Positions 50,239 through 61,655 are shown, counted from the first letter of the stretch. The stretch is 64,000 nt of DNA from Nemopilema nomurai (GCA_003864495.1 ML133401.1:3897189-3961188); one strand, 5' to 3'. Numbers and translations are program-made. The notes: generated by a model not told the origin, from the letters alone.

Positions 50239-52076
50239 CATGCAAACTTTTTTCTCTATACTTATACTACTGAAAATATGAGATACATTCAAAAATAGTG
50301 GTTAATACCCAAACTAAAATATTTGATTAAATATCTTTACACAAATTAACTGAGTAAATTCTAAAAAGGAACACGAATGAAAAGATTCTTTTTCAAAGAC
50401 TACTTTCTCCTAAAGTCTATAACTGAGAAACCGTTTTACTCTATCTGTTCCCAAGGCTAAAAATGCAAGATATGGTATAAAATCTATTAGCTTACTGGGC
50501 CCAAAGATTTGGAATTTTTTTTCAAAAAGCATAAAGTATCCAAAAATGCGGGTCAATTCGAAGTTCTTATGAAAGATTGAAATCCAATGCGCCTGTAAGG
50601 CCTGTAGAAAATAATATTCATTACTCAATCTCTTCGTGTTACAATTGCTTCATGTAAGTGTTTATATTTTTCCTCTCTAAACTCAAACTAACGGTGGAGA
50701 AGGCATCGATATTATTATCATTTTTTTAATAATTAATATTATTTCTATTATGAAAGAGAGAAAAGCAATATATTGATATTGAAGCAAGTTACATACAGTT
50801 AGTGGGTAACCTAGTTAAATGTTGTTCCATGGTACCGAACAAAGTTTTTAGAATAAGCAAAGCGATAAAATTCAAAAATTTGTGTCTTTTTCCTCCTGCT
50901 CAGCGTCCTTGAAAACACAAGGTACAAGACTACAATGATGTTCTAGAAATCTATAAATACCTTCATTGATACGCAAAAGAAACTGGGGGATTTTCAAGTT
51001 TCTTACCAAACAGAAATAATAAACTGGGAAGGATATCAGTAAAATCACTAAGCAAATGCTAGACTCTATTGGCTGCAAAATGAATGGCAGTGCGAGCAGA
51101 AACAGCGCCATGATTGCTGTTATTACCGGGTTAATTATCCACACTTTGATAGGGCGTTTGTCGTTTGGTCGCTTCACTCGCAGAACTATCACAGCCAAAA
51201 TAGCTGGTACATGAGTGGCCCACATTGCCATAGCGTAATACGAAATAATCGTTTCTGTGCCAGACCCCGAGAGAAGTACCCAAAGCATGCTGAATACAAA
51301 AAAGAAGATGGCGGCCGGTATTGGCGTTCTCTTGTGTTTGTGGATGTACACGTAGTGGCCAGGCATTTGCCCCTCCCTTGCTGCAGCTAGTAGAACTCTT
51401 GACATCATGAACAATGAGCCATTTAGCGATCCGAAACACGAGATAGCTACAGCGACTGGAATGACAAGGGATGCGTTCTTTCCCAAAGCAGCTTGGATAA
51501 ACGTGGTTGCTACTGTGGCGGAGCTCCCTATCTGCTCGTGTGACAACAGACATAAAGCGAGGTTCACAAGTACATAACAGCCGGCTACAAATGGGAACCC
51601 TGTCACAACGGACAGGTACAAATCATGATGGAGGTCCTGCAGCTCTTCTGTCACAGATCCAACTAGGCCCCAGGCGGCATAAGCCCAAAACCCGTCGTTA
51701 AGGGCCAATCCAAATTTGCCTGCATCGAACGACTTGGTGTTGTTAAACATTTGCAGGTAGTTGGAAGTGTGGCCGGAGGCGACTTTCCAAATACCAACAA
51801 TGCAAATGAACAGGACAGCTAAGGTTTGCGCCGCAATAACAAGCACCTGGGTTTTGTTGACAAATGACGTGGACATACAGTTAGATACCAGGGCTAACAC
51901 CAAACAGAATACTGCTATGCCTTTCACCATCCAAATGCCTTCTACTGAAGTGATGTCGTAGAAGGGCTGTATCAAGTGCTCACCAATCGAAATTGAAAAT
52001 ACTGCAAATGCACTTGGTGTCGACACAAAAAGCTGGGCCCAAATAGCAAAGAAGCCCATGCTCTTTCCGAATGCCT
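50239..52076. repeat. Recent segmental duplication, left copy (SLC7 gene and 3' flank)
   Basis: Near-identical to 62161-64000, in the same orientation; the offset is 11,921 bp at the stop codon and 11,924 bp near the 5' side because of a 3-bp length difference. Only scattered substitutions separate the copies. The similarity starts abruptly near 50239/62161 and runs past the right window edge. It includes an older LINE tail, so that insertion predates the duplication. Confidence 0.95.
50420..50615 (+). mobile_element. LINE 3' tail fragment downstream of SLC7 copy 1
   Basis: The forward frame reads FTLSVPKAKNARYGIKSIS, then LLGPKIWNFF, and after a stop KIEIQCACKACRK. This is the conserved tail 'R.RYG..SI..LGPKIWN..P..IK' plus 'C.C..C' seen at the end of CR1-like RT proteins. 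An identical relic at 62350-62545 was carried along by the duplication. Confidence 0.6.
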
Positions 52077-52422
52077 CTAGTATGAAGACGTATCGCCCCC
52101 CTGTCCTTCGGAGCATGCATGCAAGCTCAACGTAGCAAAGAGCGCCAGTCGTAGATGGAACGGCTGAAAGAACCCAGACAAGAAGCGCCATCCCCATGTT
52201 TGCCGACTGCCTCGCTATCAAGCCGGGGGAAATAAAGATACCACTGCCGAACAGGAGGGTCACCATGTGGACAAAGGCATGAAAAAAGCCAATACTCTTT
52301 TTGAGCTCTTTACCTGAACGAGTGGGTGATTCGTCAATCAGGGGGGTTTTGTCTGACAAGATGCTTGCAGCAATTTGCTTTGTGTTGATACCACCTTCTG
52401 CCTCTTGGAGAGAGACAGCCAT
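50872..52422 (-). CDS. SLC7-family light-chain-type amino-acid transporter, copy 1
   Basis: One coding exon of 516 residues from ATG at 52422 (MAVSLQEAEGG). An ATG 42 nt further upstream is less likely because TTTCCTTCTAG just before the start looks like a 3' splice site. About 12 membrane spans of the APC/LAT type: LLFGSGIFISPG in helix 1, ELACMLRRTGGRYVFILEAFG, YAAWGLVGSVTEE, the FMMSRVLLAAAREGQMP helix-8 segment, and RTPIPAA. LATs exchange amino acids at the plasma membrane, usually disulfide-linked to an SLC3 heavy chain. The loop that normally carries that Cys reads IQPFYDITSVEGIW with no Cys. At helix 7-8, copy 1 reads VNLALCLLSHEQ while copy 2 has family-like VNLAFMSVLSHEQ: a 1-nt and a 2-nt deletion compensate each other. 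The frame is otherwise intact. Confidence 0.9.
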   Translation of the reverse strand: MAVSLQEAEGGINTKQIAASILSDKTPLIDESPTRSGKELKKSIGFFHAFVHMVTLLFGSGIFISPGLIARQSANMGMALLVWVLSAVPSTTGALCYVELACMLRRTGGRYVFILEAFGKSMGFFAIWAQLFVSTPSAFAVFSISIGEHLIQPFYDITSVEGIWMVKGIAVFCLVLALVSNCMSTSFVNKTQVLVIAAQTLAVLFICIVGIWKVASGHTSNYLQMFNNTKSFDAGKFGLALNDGFWAYAAWGLVGSVTEELQDLHHDLYLSVVTGFPFVAGCYVLVNLALCLLSHEQIGSSATVATTFIQAALGKNASLVIPVAVAISCFGSLNGSLFMMSRVLLAAAREGQMPGHYVYIHKHKRTPIPAAIFFFVFSMLWVLLSGSGTETIISYYAMAMWATHVPAILAVIVLRVKRPNDKRPIKVWIINPVITAIMALFLLALPFILQPIESSICLVILLISFPVYYFCLVRNLKIPQFLLRINEGIYRFLEHHCSLVPCVFKDAEQEEKDTNF

Positions 52423-52618
52423 TGCGAAATAGACTAGAAGGAAATACACGATTGAAATTAGCATTGTAGAAGTCCAACTTTAACAGCTATAAACATGCAC
52501 GTCCAGGGAGTGAAGAAATGCAACGATTTGGTGCAAAAAAATTATTTCAAAGACTAATAGACACTTTTTTGTAACATCGTTATTTAAGATATTTTTAGAA
52601 TTATCGCCAGATGATTAG

Positions 52619-52715
52619 CTGCGGCAAACATTTGTCCCTCTCGTGCAGCAGCTGGTAAGACTGGTCATTATGAACAACGTATCATTTCAGCGAAACGAAA
52701 CATGAGATAGCCAAG
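52619..52715 (-). pseudogene. Relic of a third SLC7 transporter copy
   Basis: On the minus strand this aligns with the AISCFGSLNGSLFMMSRVLL region of the SLC7 genes (CATGAGATAGCC, CATTATGAACAACG, CAGCAGCTGGTAAGACT). It contains stop codons and many substitutions, and only about 97 bp remain. It lies just upstream of copy 1, so the locus had more copies in the past. Confidence 0.7.
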
Positions 52716-52844
52716 AGTGTTAAGGAGGGAAAAGAGGAATCTTGTACACGAATCTGTGTCAGCTGTGGTTTATTAAGCATTGCTTACGAAAAAGAACCAG
52801 CATTTTGCTTCCTTCCAGTTCGTGCCAGAGTTGGGTGGAGGAAT

Positions 52845-53586
52845 ATGGAGGCAGCTATCAATGGAACGAAAAACTGGAATATTTCTCTTGTTGACCTTGG
52901 GAAAGAAATAGTGACACTGTTTTTAGTCCAAATGCTGGCGCTTCTCAAACTTTTAAGTGGGTTAACCTTGTTCACCCCACAAAGTTTTTCGAGAGGAAAT
53001 CCACAAGCTTTACTAACCGAGTTGCAACTGCTCTACCCATTTGCTGCTACAGACCCCGTGCCAACTGAGTATTACCTCAAAACAATTCAGAAATAGCAAT
53101 TCTGCTAAAGAAAGTTGTCCGGGATAGAGATGAATTAATTTCAATAAGTTTCATACAGGGAGGAAAGTTGTTTGGTTGAAACTGAAGAAATCGAAGAACC
53201 AGATGAATTTCAAGGATCCATCTCGAAGGAAGAATCCAGAAGGAATTGCCACTTTACAAAACCTTCTAACAGTGATAAAAAGTGCACAGCTTGATGATGC
53301 ACTTCCACAAGCTGTCTATTTGCTTGAGCTGGCAGTCGTTATTCCACTGACAAATGTGCATTGCGAGAGGGTATTCAGTAGAATGAAGAGGGTGATTTCA
53401 AGCAGCAGGGCGAATATGATGCAAACTAGAAAAGACAATCTTGTTTCTTACAAGTGGAACTTGTTAAGAAATCTTGCTAAAAATTCACATTTTAAGGATG
53501 TCACTGTTGATAGATTCAAAGCTTATAACCAGCGAAGATATCATAGACTTTCAAAAACGTTCATAGTTTCAAGCGAACATTTGTGA
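52845..53586 (+). pseudogene. hAT transposase C-terminal fragment (ZMYM/TTF-type)
   Basis: Frames at 52845-53096 and 53176-53586 together read a decayed hAT protein end. The second gives DDALPQAVYLLELAVVIPLT then NVHCERVFSRMKRVISSSRA, the hAT dimerisation domain (hAT C-terminal family) with the conserved 'N...ER.FS..K....R..M' pattern. A stop and frame change break the link between the two parts. No terminal repeats were found. Confidence 0.75.
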
Positions 53587-54209
53587 CATTTTGTGATATG
53601 TTGAAAGAATTGATAAAACGATATACACTCCTTGGTAAATTAGTATCGAAAACATCTTTCTCAAGTAATTTTCAAAGGGGTGTGGCATTCTGGGCGTGGC
53701 TTCTACTTGTAATGGATACTTTGAATGGATACCAATCAAATTTTACTCGCAACCGCCTCTGTTCTCTCCTCATTACCCAACTTTTGTTTTTCTCTTAAGT
53801 AAACCAAGAATAAACTTAGAGCGCTAAAACTTTGACTGATTTTAGACATTAGTCCAGAAAACGATAAGACAACCGTTACCAATGGCAGGTTAAGGAGAGG
53901 GGCACTCAGTTGAAACTTATCTGGCACCCCCTTTTTGAAAATTTGAAAAGAGTTGTCTTGAAGACAAAAGAACCTTGAAGGTCTTTTGTTATCGACAAAT
54001 GAAGCTTTGTTGCTCGTATTTGTCTTACGTCGAAGCCTCCTCCCTCCACCCCCCGAAACTTTACAAATTTTATAGCAGATTGCACTTTCTCAGAAACCAC
54101 TGAGCGGGGGTTTGTTGATGTGGTGAAGGTCGACGATCCTAGTAATGGACGCCGCGTGCAAATGCAAAAATCAAGGACGGTTTTCTCCTTGTTGTGCAAA
54201 CTTTTTTAA

Positions 54210-55663
54210 AGGGCCACTCCAGCCCAAAAACAATTTCTGAGATTTTTGCATAAATTGGTAGCTAGTCGAGAGTTAGAAGTCATCGTGAAATTTTTTTTCG
54301 AAAACCTTTACCCGTTTTCAAGATATAGACGCTTTAAGTTGAGAATCACCGTAAAAGTACGACCAAATATTTTTCGGAAAAAGTACATTGTTGCAACATT
54401 CGGCGCTATCGTTATACGTTCGCACTGAAATTCGCACGGCTCGTTGGGGGCTCGGTAATGGCGATTTGACATCGGTTATTCACAGGTCGATCGAAAGTAC
54501 ACATGCTTCGTAACTACTGTCGTTTGAGAGTCGAAAGACATTAGTCGACAGGCGCATCAGCCCTACTGTCAAATTTATACGGGCTAATTTTATTAGGGAG
54601 CAGATTGTGGCCAAGTTTCTATGCCACGGGAAGAGTCGTGGTTTGAATTTCGATATTCCTGGACAAACACTCGAACAGAAACATTTCGTGTCGCTCGAAG
54701 TGCTGTCTGAAATTTTGAAATTTTTCGTACACGCTGCCCCGGTCAAACGATCCAACATTTCACCCAACATTTCACTGAAGTTCAGTGAGATGTTGGATCG
54801 TTTGACCACCATGTTCAGTGAACAAAATTCATGTTGGTTGTTGTTAAGTGAAATTTGCTCGGGATCAAAAACCGCCCAACATATAACTGAACTTTTCGGT
54901 CAGCGCATGCGTCGTTGACTACATTTCATTGCGCTCGAAGACAAATTCTGAACAACAAATATGGCTTGCAGCAGTGATAATTCGTCCTAAAAATTTGACG
55001 AAAGTTTTTTATATCTTGATGAACTGGCACAATCGAGTACTGAAAAGAACTTACGAGATCCACAATTGACACCGAGGAGGATGTGGAAATCAGTGCAGGA
55101 GAAAGTGGGGTAGAAGACCAACTTAGTGGCTCTTCTGGAAGTGATGACGATGATCGTGGCATAGAAATGATGGCTAAAGCAGCGATTGCTTTGCGTTTCA
55201 TTTTCTTTTAAAAAAACTGCGCCATGTTTGTTGCATTCAAGCAAATTGTTTGTGTTTACAAATTTTGGCGCGCATGTGCCGTGCAGAATGCTCCTGTGTT
55301 GCAAACTATAGCGCAGAGGTCATAAAATGTTCAGTGAAATGTTGGATCGTTTGACCACCCCAGCATTGAACATCATTAAACATGAAATCAAATGTTCAGT
55401 GAAATGTTGGGGGAAATGTTGGATCGTTCGACCGGGGCTTTATGATCCCCATCGGGAAATTATCCGAAGACGAAAATCTATGTGACGTCAATCCGAAGTG
55501 CTCCGATAATGGCGTTCAAAAACAATTCAACTCAACGAAAAGTTTACAAACGCTCATAACTACCAAACCGGAGTAGGCATGGAAAAAAATAATAGCAGAC
55601 CCGTGTTCAGGAGGCCAGATTACATCGTAAGCAAAAATAATTTTTTTTGGCTGGTGTGGCCCT
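54210..55663. mobile_element. TTAA-flanked inverted-repeat DNA element (with nested insert)
   Basis: The ends are AGGGCCACTCCAGCC on the left and, on the opposite strand, AGGGCCACACCAGCC, with TTAA directly outside both (54206-54209 and 55664-55667). TTAA duplication is typical of piggyBac and Kolobok superfamilies; the AGGG end is more like Kolobok. No transposase was recognised. A second inverted-repeat element (54737-55437) sits inside. Confidence 0.65.
54737..55437. mobile_element. Nested element with CCCCGGTC ends and internal hairpins
   Basis: The left end CCCCGGTCAAACGATCCAAC and the right end (other strand) CCCCGGTCGAACGATCCAAC continue as about 42-bp inverted repeats ending CAACATTTCACTGA. 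Within the left end, the GGTCAAACGATCC unit is followed about 45 bp later by its own reverse complement (54778-54808), forming a strong hairpin. Another inverted copy is near 55332-55360. The target duplication is not clear. Confidence 0.6.
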
Positions 55664-55667
55664 TTAA

Positions 55668-57869
55668 TTGGCGGTTGCTTCAAAAAGGTCATAAACCCGC
55701 TTCTTCCAAGAGGAATTGTTTAGTCTTGCGATATGCGGATTTGACAGGCGATGGCCTATTAGCAGTAACTTTGTCTTCTCCTCTGCTTTTGAATTCACTT
55801 TGAACATAAACTTCAATGCTGAATTTTTGTCGACCAGTTTGACCGTCGAATCCTCCTTTGGAAAACCGAAACAACAGTTCCGCTTCATGTCCCATGCCAA
55901 ACGCTTGTTTACAGTCAATTTCCGCTCATAGTTTGTGCATCCCGTTCTCTCCATTCCCATTAAAAGGCTTAACTATTGAATATTTGCTTTGTTGGCTTAT
56001 TATAAATCATACTAACTATTCTAAAACAGAATTATTACCTGGGTTCTGTAGCCTTGCTTTCCCGCTTCTGCGGAACTGAGATGGGAATTAATCGCTTACT
56101 TCGAGTTGATACCCGTTACAAGGCTGTCAATCAACTTGCATTGTTTTTTGTTATGCAAATCACTTCTTGGTGTTTTTCTATTGCCTTGTCATAATTGTTA
56201 GCATAGCACAGTTCTGCAGCATCGAGCATGCCAACCTAGATGCATTTCTCCCCCTTCCTCCCTCACCCCTTTATTTCACTTCTGTCTGCCTATATCCATA
56301 TATATCCTTATTTCTCCCCCCTTCCATCTCTCATGTCTCAGTCGGGGGTGGAACCAGACCGATGCAACCGATACATCGGTCAATAATTCCAATTTCTAAC
56401 AGATTCAGATAATTTTGGTTCTACATGCTGTACGGACGCACAGCTACTACAAATCGCATTTCCAACTGATGCAGCTCCTCGTGCGATAAAAAAATAATTT
56501 TTCACCACATCCTGTCATCCCCCCATTTTCCTGATTTATTTCTTGCCATACACGTTTTTTAATAATAAGAAACCGGTTTATAAGAAACCTAATACTAGAG
56601 CCCCAAAATTTAAGAAACTTTTAGAACTACACGCTTTCTTATAAGGAACCTACCTCAAGGCCTAGTTCCAAAAGTTCCTTCCTTATTCGTAGACCTCAAA
56701 TCATCAGATTTTAGTACAAAAAGTTCCTTAAAAGTTCCTTAAGTTCTCACTTTCGGTGCTTTGACTGTAATAAGCTTTAACACTTAATATGTGGAAAGTA
56801 CTCAATGAAGCACTTGACACACGAATAGCAAACAATCTATGCGAGTATTGGCTGCAAATGAATGGAACCAGCTTTTTAGTTCTTGATGCTTGCAGTTATA
56901 GGAATATTTCAAATTAATCGAAAAGTTCCTTAGTGATTTCGTTTTTAGTAGTATAAATTCTTTAAATATTTCGGCCTTCTACATGTAGGTTCCTTATAAA
57001 GTGATTCCTTATAAAAAAGCTTGTAAATCAATATTTCTAAGAAATTCCCAAAAATAAGATGACTTTCTGAGCCAGAAAATAATACGTACCGGGTGTCTCG
57101 ATAAAAAGTACCCCTGTGTTATAAACGTTAATACAATTAATATGCAAGGGAAGGCGCAAAATTTGATGTTTATCTAAAAATACGAAACTTTTAAGAAACT
57201 TTTAGTACTAGAAACTAGTGAAAAATTGAGAAACTTTTAGTACTAGGACCCAAGCTAGGTTTTTTATAAAAGAAGAAACGTGTACTCGTGCAGTTTCAGC
57301 CCTATTTCCTTTTCCCACCATTCTTTTGCTCCTTCACTTCCATAGCAACCTCATATGAACTTAGCAACCGAAGTCAACAAATCTTATGTAAACATTTTGA
57401 TTGTTCTCAATTATTCTCAACAAAGGACAGCCCTACTGCATCGGTCCCCAGATCTCTGAGCGAAGATAAATCAGCGTTTTGCATCGGTTGACCGATGCAG
57501 TCCAAAGTTCGCTATAATGGAATATTCCTTTCACTGCCGTTGCTCGTTGCGGTTTCGCCTGAAAAGCCCGCCCAAAGATAACATCGTTGCAAACAACGAT
57601 CGAGAAGAAATTCATTGCAGTTATCAAAAGGCCAAAAAATGGTTCTTAACAGCAGGGTTTTTTTTTATTTCAAAAAACTGAAAATGGAGCAGGGCAAAGG
57701 CGTTTGACCAAATGTATCTAAAAAGGCGTGTCCATGCTTTCTGAGAGTTTAAAGGCCTGACTTTAGAAACTTTTCTGGGGGCCAAGCCCCTATACCACAT
57801 AATTTGCATCGGTCACTAATATTTCCGGATCCGCCCCTGGTTTCAGCCCGATTTTTCGGGGAGTCCGTA
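55668..57869. other. Intergenic; foldback-like AAGTTCCTTA region
   Basis: From about 56571 to 57271 phrases such as AAGAAACTTTTAG, AAGTTCCTTA and TTATAAGGAACCTA recur in both orientations, with partly inverted ends (TTATAAGAAACCTA against TTTATAAAAAACCTA), probably a decayed DNA element. TGCATCGGT repeats occur at 56360-57500. No gene was recognised. Confidence 0.4.
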
Positions 57870-58495
57870 CCCAAAGTGGTACGGATAGGCTTTGCGTTTA
57901 CACGGGACCTGGCGGATCCGATCCAATTTGGATCTGCTATCCGTACCCGTTTGGGATCGCTTTTGAAGATGGTCCCGTTTGGATCCGATCTCAAAAAGGT
58001 CTCGTGTAAACGATTGGGATCGGATCCAAACAGGTACGGATCCAAAATGAGGCGAAAATTGTCCATTACGAGGTGCATCCTATACGGTACCCTTGTAATT
58101 GGCGCCGTAAGACAACAATTTCATTATTTCGAAAACGTAAAAGTGGTGGAGGTAGGGTTGTGCTCAGTTTGAATAGTTTCCTCAAAGTTAATCCAGGGAC
58201 TCATATGAGAAATCATAATAAAAGGGACGGAGGCAATAGCTTTCAATCGCTGCAAAGATTCCATTTTTTCTCACTTCTGCAATTTAATAAAATTGACGCC
58301 AAAAATTCGTAATTGGATTGTGCACACAATCCGCGCATCTTGGATCCATACGGATCCGATCCCGTGTAAACGAAAGTATTTTCAGATCCGATCCCGTGTA
58401 AACGCCCCCTGAAAAATGAGATCGGTTCCAAATGGATCCGATACTGTTTGGATCCGATACTGTTTGCATCCGATCCCGTGTAAACAGGGCCTAAA
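57870..58495. mobile_element. Non-autonomous element with repeated CGTGTAAACG motifs, copy 2
   Basis: GTTTACACGG is near 57893, and CGTGTAAACG variants are near 58005, 58363, 58395 and 58477, interleaved with GGATCCGATC and GGATCCGTAC boxes. The right end CGTGTAAACAGGGCCTAA parallels CGTGTAAACGGGGCCTAA at 14.34 kb. The left boundary is unclear because another hAT-like end (CCGCCCCTG at about 57838) abuts it. Confidence 0.5.
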
Positions 58496-58796
58496 TTACG
58501 TCATTGCTCAGGCAAGACAAGAGCTGATGCACCGAAAGCCCAAAATATTTTTCCTGAGAATAGGGTGTTCTTGTCGGCTGAAGGTAGGGGCCCTGCGAAA
58601 GAATTAAGCGCCGATTTGTTTGCAAGGGTGGTTTTAAAGTGCGATTGTTAACTCATGCCTGATGCAATTAGGACCAATGAAGCGCCGAGTAAAAATCACT
58701 CATGCGGTAATAGGACCAAAATGCGATTCCGTACAATGGCTCAGTACGGGATATTGCCAATAAGACGTAGAAAAACCAAGCTTTTCAAAAATCTCA

Positions 58797-58920
58797 AAGA
58801 TACGTCCCTTGCAATAATTCATCAAAAGATTCCTTCCTTAAAGTGATACATCAACATTTTTCTTCCTTAAAGTGATACATCAAAGATAGTTCCTTTGCAA
58901 TGATTCATCGAAAATTCTTC
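58797..58920. repeat. Diverged copies of the 57-bp repeat
   Basis: About two units related to 49505-49835 (CCTTGCAATAATTCATCAA, CCTTAAAGTGATACATCAA, GCAATGATTCATCG). They are followed by the hAT relic at 58.94-61.0 kb, and related units resume at 61111-61330, so the transposon appears to have split the array. Confidence 0.75.
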
Positions 58921-58942
58921 TCTTCCAATGACCCCTTGCAGT

Positions 58943-60970
58943 CAGGGACGCCGGAGCCAAGATAGGGCAAGGGGGGCAAAAAATTCAAAAGGGCATCTCC
59001 ATTGGTTAGATTCGCGCATACCTGTGCAGTAAGGTTATGCTTCGGATATTTTAGGGTATGCCACGCCGGCTAAAATAAGCAGCCAATAAAAAGCCAATGT
59101 TTGAAAAGTGCTTTCAATTTTTAACAGAACCAAGAATAAGAATGTACTTGTTCGTTCTATTGTTAACATTTTCCAAAGTAATTCAATCTCATTTCTGTCT
59201 TGTCTGCAAATTCCATAGCAACAGATTTGATATTCACTCGGTCCACATCTTCTTTCTGGATGTTCGCAAACATGACATTATTTAAATGATTTGCGCCAGT
59301 TGAAGCACGTAGCCATGTTTTCAATCGCCGCATGGCACTGAATGTTTGCTCACAAGATGCTGAACTGAGTGGAACAGTGTAATACAGTTGGACCATTTTG
59401 TGTACTTCTGAGCACTGAATCTTTGTGGATGGTATAGAATTGAAGATCTCTGCTATGGTGGATATTCTTATAACAGAGGTGATTTTCTTCTTTCGATCGG
59501 CATTGTAGAGGCCAAGGATTGTGGGTAGGTCATCTAGTTGGGTTGTCAGCAAATATTTATTCAAAAGATCATTCATCAGGTTAGCTATGGAGATGCCTCT
59601 TTCTTTCATCGAGTTCAACAACATTTCTCCGATGCTTTTGACTAGAGAGAATTCTTCTTGATCAAATCTGTCTGACAATTACTGCATCAATGGCTCCATG
59701 AAATGATCTTCGCATGCTTGCTGCCTCCGTTTCATCTGATCGCTCAGGTAAGCTGTCTGTTAGCATAACACTGTTGTCATTAAACCGCTTTGGCACTTTT
59801 GATGGACGTGGTTCTGATCCAGTGTGAAGATCCGTTACACTTGGAATTGCGCTTGCTTCATCAAGGATGTGGTTAAACTTGTTCACACTTCTTAACTCTT
59901 GAAGCCGCTTAATTAAACATGTCTGATAGAGTATAAAGCATAGTCTGCAGAAATGTCAATTGCTAGAAGTTCCCTCGACAGCTTTTCTAGCAAGCTGACA
60001 ATCATTCTAGTTGCAATTGGATTGAAAAGGACATCCAGGGAAGAAACTTTACGGTCGAGTATTCATTTTATCTTGACTTCAATGTCTTTAGGAATCGAAG
60101 GATCTTTGCTCATATCCTCAAAGGTTTCTCAGAAAATTTAACAAAGACAATATCCGCAGCTTTCACTTTCACTGTCCATCTTGTTGCTGACAGATTTTGT
60201 AGTCGAAGGACTGCAAAGGTAATCTTCAGTATCTTGTTCATTGTTTACTAAAATCATTTGGGTTTTTTCGAACAGCAAAATGCGCTTTGGTTATGCACCA
60301 ATAATTGCATAGAGCGATTGGCATAAGTCAAGAGAATATGACAACAGGTTGCTGTTCTTGGTTGCATCTTTAACAATGAGCTCATTACAGTGAGCAAAGC
60401 AATGGACGTAAATAGCATTTGGAGCTACTTTTGCCTTCAGCTTCTGTGACAAAGATTTCTTTGCCACTGCCCCATCGAGCCCCATTGTAGCCATCTTTAT
60501 GCCATCCAAAGAAGTTTTAATCAGAATATCTTTTATGTAGCAAAGCTTTTATGCAGAATATCATGTGCATTCACATAGCGTTTTTCGTTCAAGACAATCT
60601 TAAGGTCTTCGTCCTGGATAGCTTTATCAAGGTTGAACTGGTATATATTTGATTCGGCGTCCGTTTTTCCTCGAATTGCAACCCTTCATTGTTTGAAGAT
60701 GCGTAAAAGAGTCTTCATTGTTTGAAGATACGAGGTTAGTCCTTGCTGGCGAATACGCTGTTTATCAAGCTGCATAGAGTTGAAAGTTTGTGCAACAGAG
60801 TGTTCTCCCTTTTCCATCGTTGCAAATGCTGCATTGTGGGACGAAGATTCTTCATGTTCCATTAGCTTTTCTGAGGCTTTTCTCCAATTGTTGAACCCCT
60901 CTCTTGTTGAACCTTCTCGCACTGTGAGTACTACACGTTGAACAGAAGGCTTTTTTCTGCTCTCTACCAT
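58943..60970 (-). pseudogene. Broken hAT transposon (TTF/ZMYM-type transposase)
   Basis: CAGGGACGCCGGAGC at 58943 looks like one terminus; the other was not found. Coding pieces on the minus strand, from 60970 down to 59163, are in order: NNWRKASEKLMEHEESSSHN (TTF-type zinc-finger region), KVAPNAIYVHCFAHCNELIV (transposase core), then PLSSASCEQTFSAMRRLKTW in the dimerisation domain. Frameshifts and stops separate the pieces (60970-60686, 60509-60291, 59886-59662, 59678-59163). It sits in the spacer between the two SLC7 copies. Confidence 0.8.
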
Positions 60971-61110
60971 AACATAGCCAAGGATACTTGTTTAACAATT
61001 CTAATTGAAAATGTATCCCGCCTTTTTTACTATCTCCCCGGTCTTTTGCAGAAAGTCATTAGCGTTTTTGACATAGATGTTCGAGATGGTAATGCTCGGT
61101 TCTATCAAAC

Positions 61111-61330
61111 GATTCTTTTCTTGTAGACAAAGTACAACGATTCATCAAGATATTCTTTCCTTAAAGTCATAGATCACAGATTATTTCCTTCAATTGCTGC
61201 ATCAAACGATTCTTTTCTTGTAGACAAAGTACAATGATTTATCAAGATATTCTTTCCTTAAAGTCATAGATCACAGATTCTTTCCTTCAAGTGCTGCATC
61301 AAACGATTCTTTTCTTGTATACAAAATACA
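61111..61330. repeat. About 97-bp tandem repeat related to the 57-bp array
   Basis: GATTCTTTTCTTGTAGACAA recurs at 61111 and 61207 and in part at 61305. The units contain CGATTCATCAAGATATTC, CTTTCCTTAAAGTCATAG and CTGCATCAAAC, clearly related to the 57-bp unit near 49.5 kb but with extra sequence. Confidence 0.8.
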
Positions 61331-61496
61331 TTCAGTGATTCGGGAGATAAAAGTGTGGAAAAGATGATCGAATTGGCTCGTCAATGGCAAACATTGATGA
61401 TTCTCCCAGTTGTCTGAACGATAAATGGTTTGAAAATTCTAATCACGTCAGCAATGACTTGAAAAATATGAAAACCAACATATCTCCCCAGTAAGG

Positions 61497-61655
61497 GCCT
61501 AATCACATGGGCTCGGTTAACCAGGCTAGCCCGCTTTGCCGAGATCTCACTTTTGCAGTTAAATGCTGTTAAAAAGTAGCATCCTTTCTTCATCCGAGAT
61601 CCCGGTAAAGCGGGCTACGATTTTGCCATGTGCTCCAGCCCGGCTTGCCGGGGTA
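61497..61655. repeat. Inverted repeat with AGCCCGCTTTGCCGAGATC arms
   Basis: TAGCCCGCTTTGCCGAGATC (about 61528) is mirrored by GAGATCCCGGTAAAGCGGGCTA (about 61598). Outer arms CACATGGGCTCGG and CCATGTGCTCCAGCC are also inverted. The loop of about 45 bp makes this a small foldback or MITE. Confidence 0.6.

Noticed and set aside
52423..52464. Upstream ATG giving a 14-residue hydrophobic extension of the SLC7 protein
   Set aside because: The extension ends in TTTCCTTCTAG, a typical 3' splice site, and LAT N termini are cytosolic and hydrophilic; the ATG at 52422 fits better.
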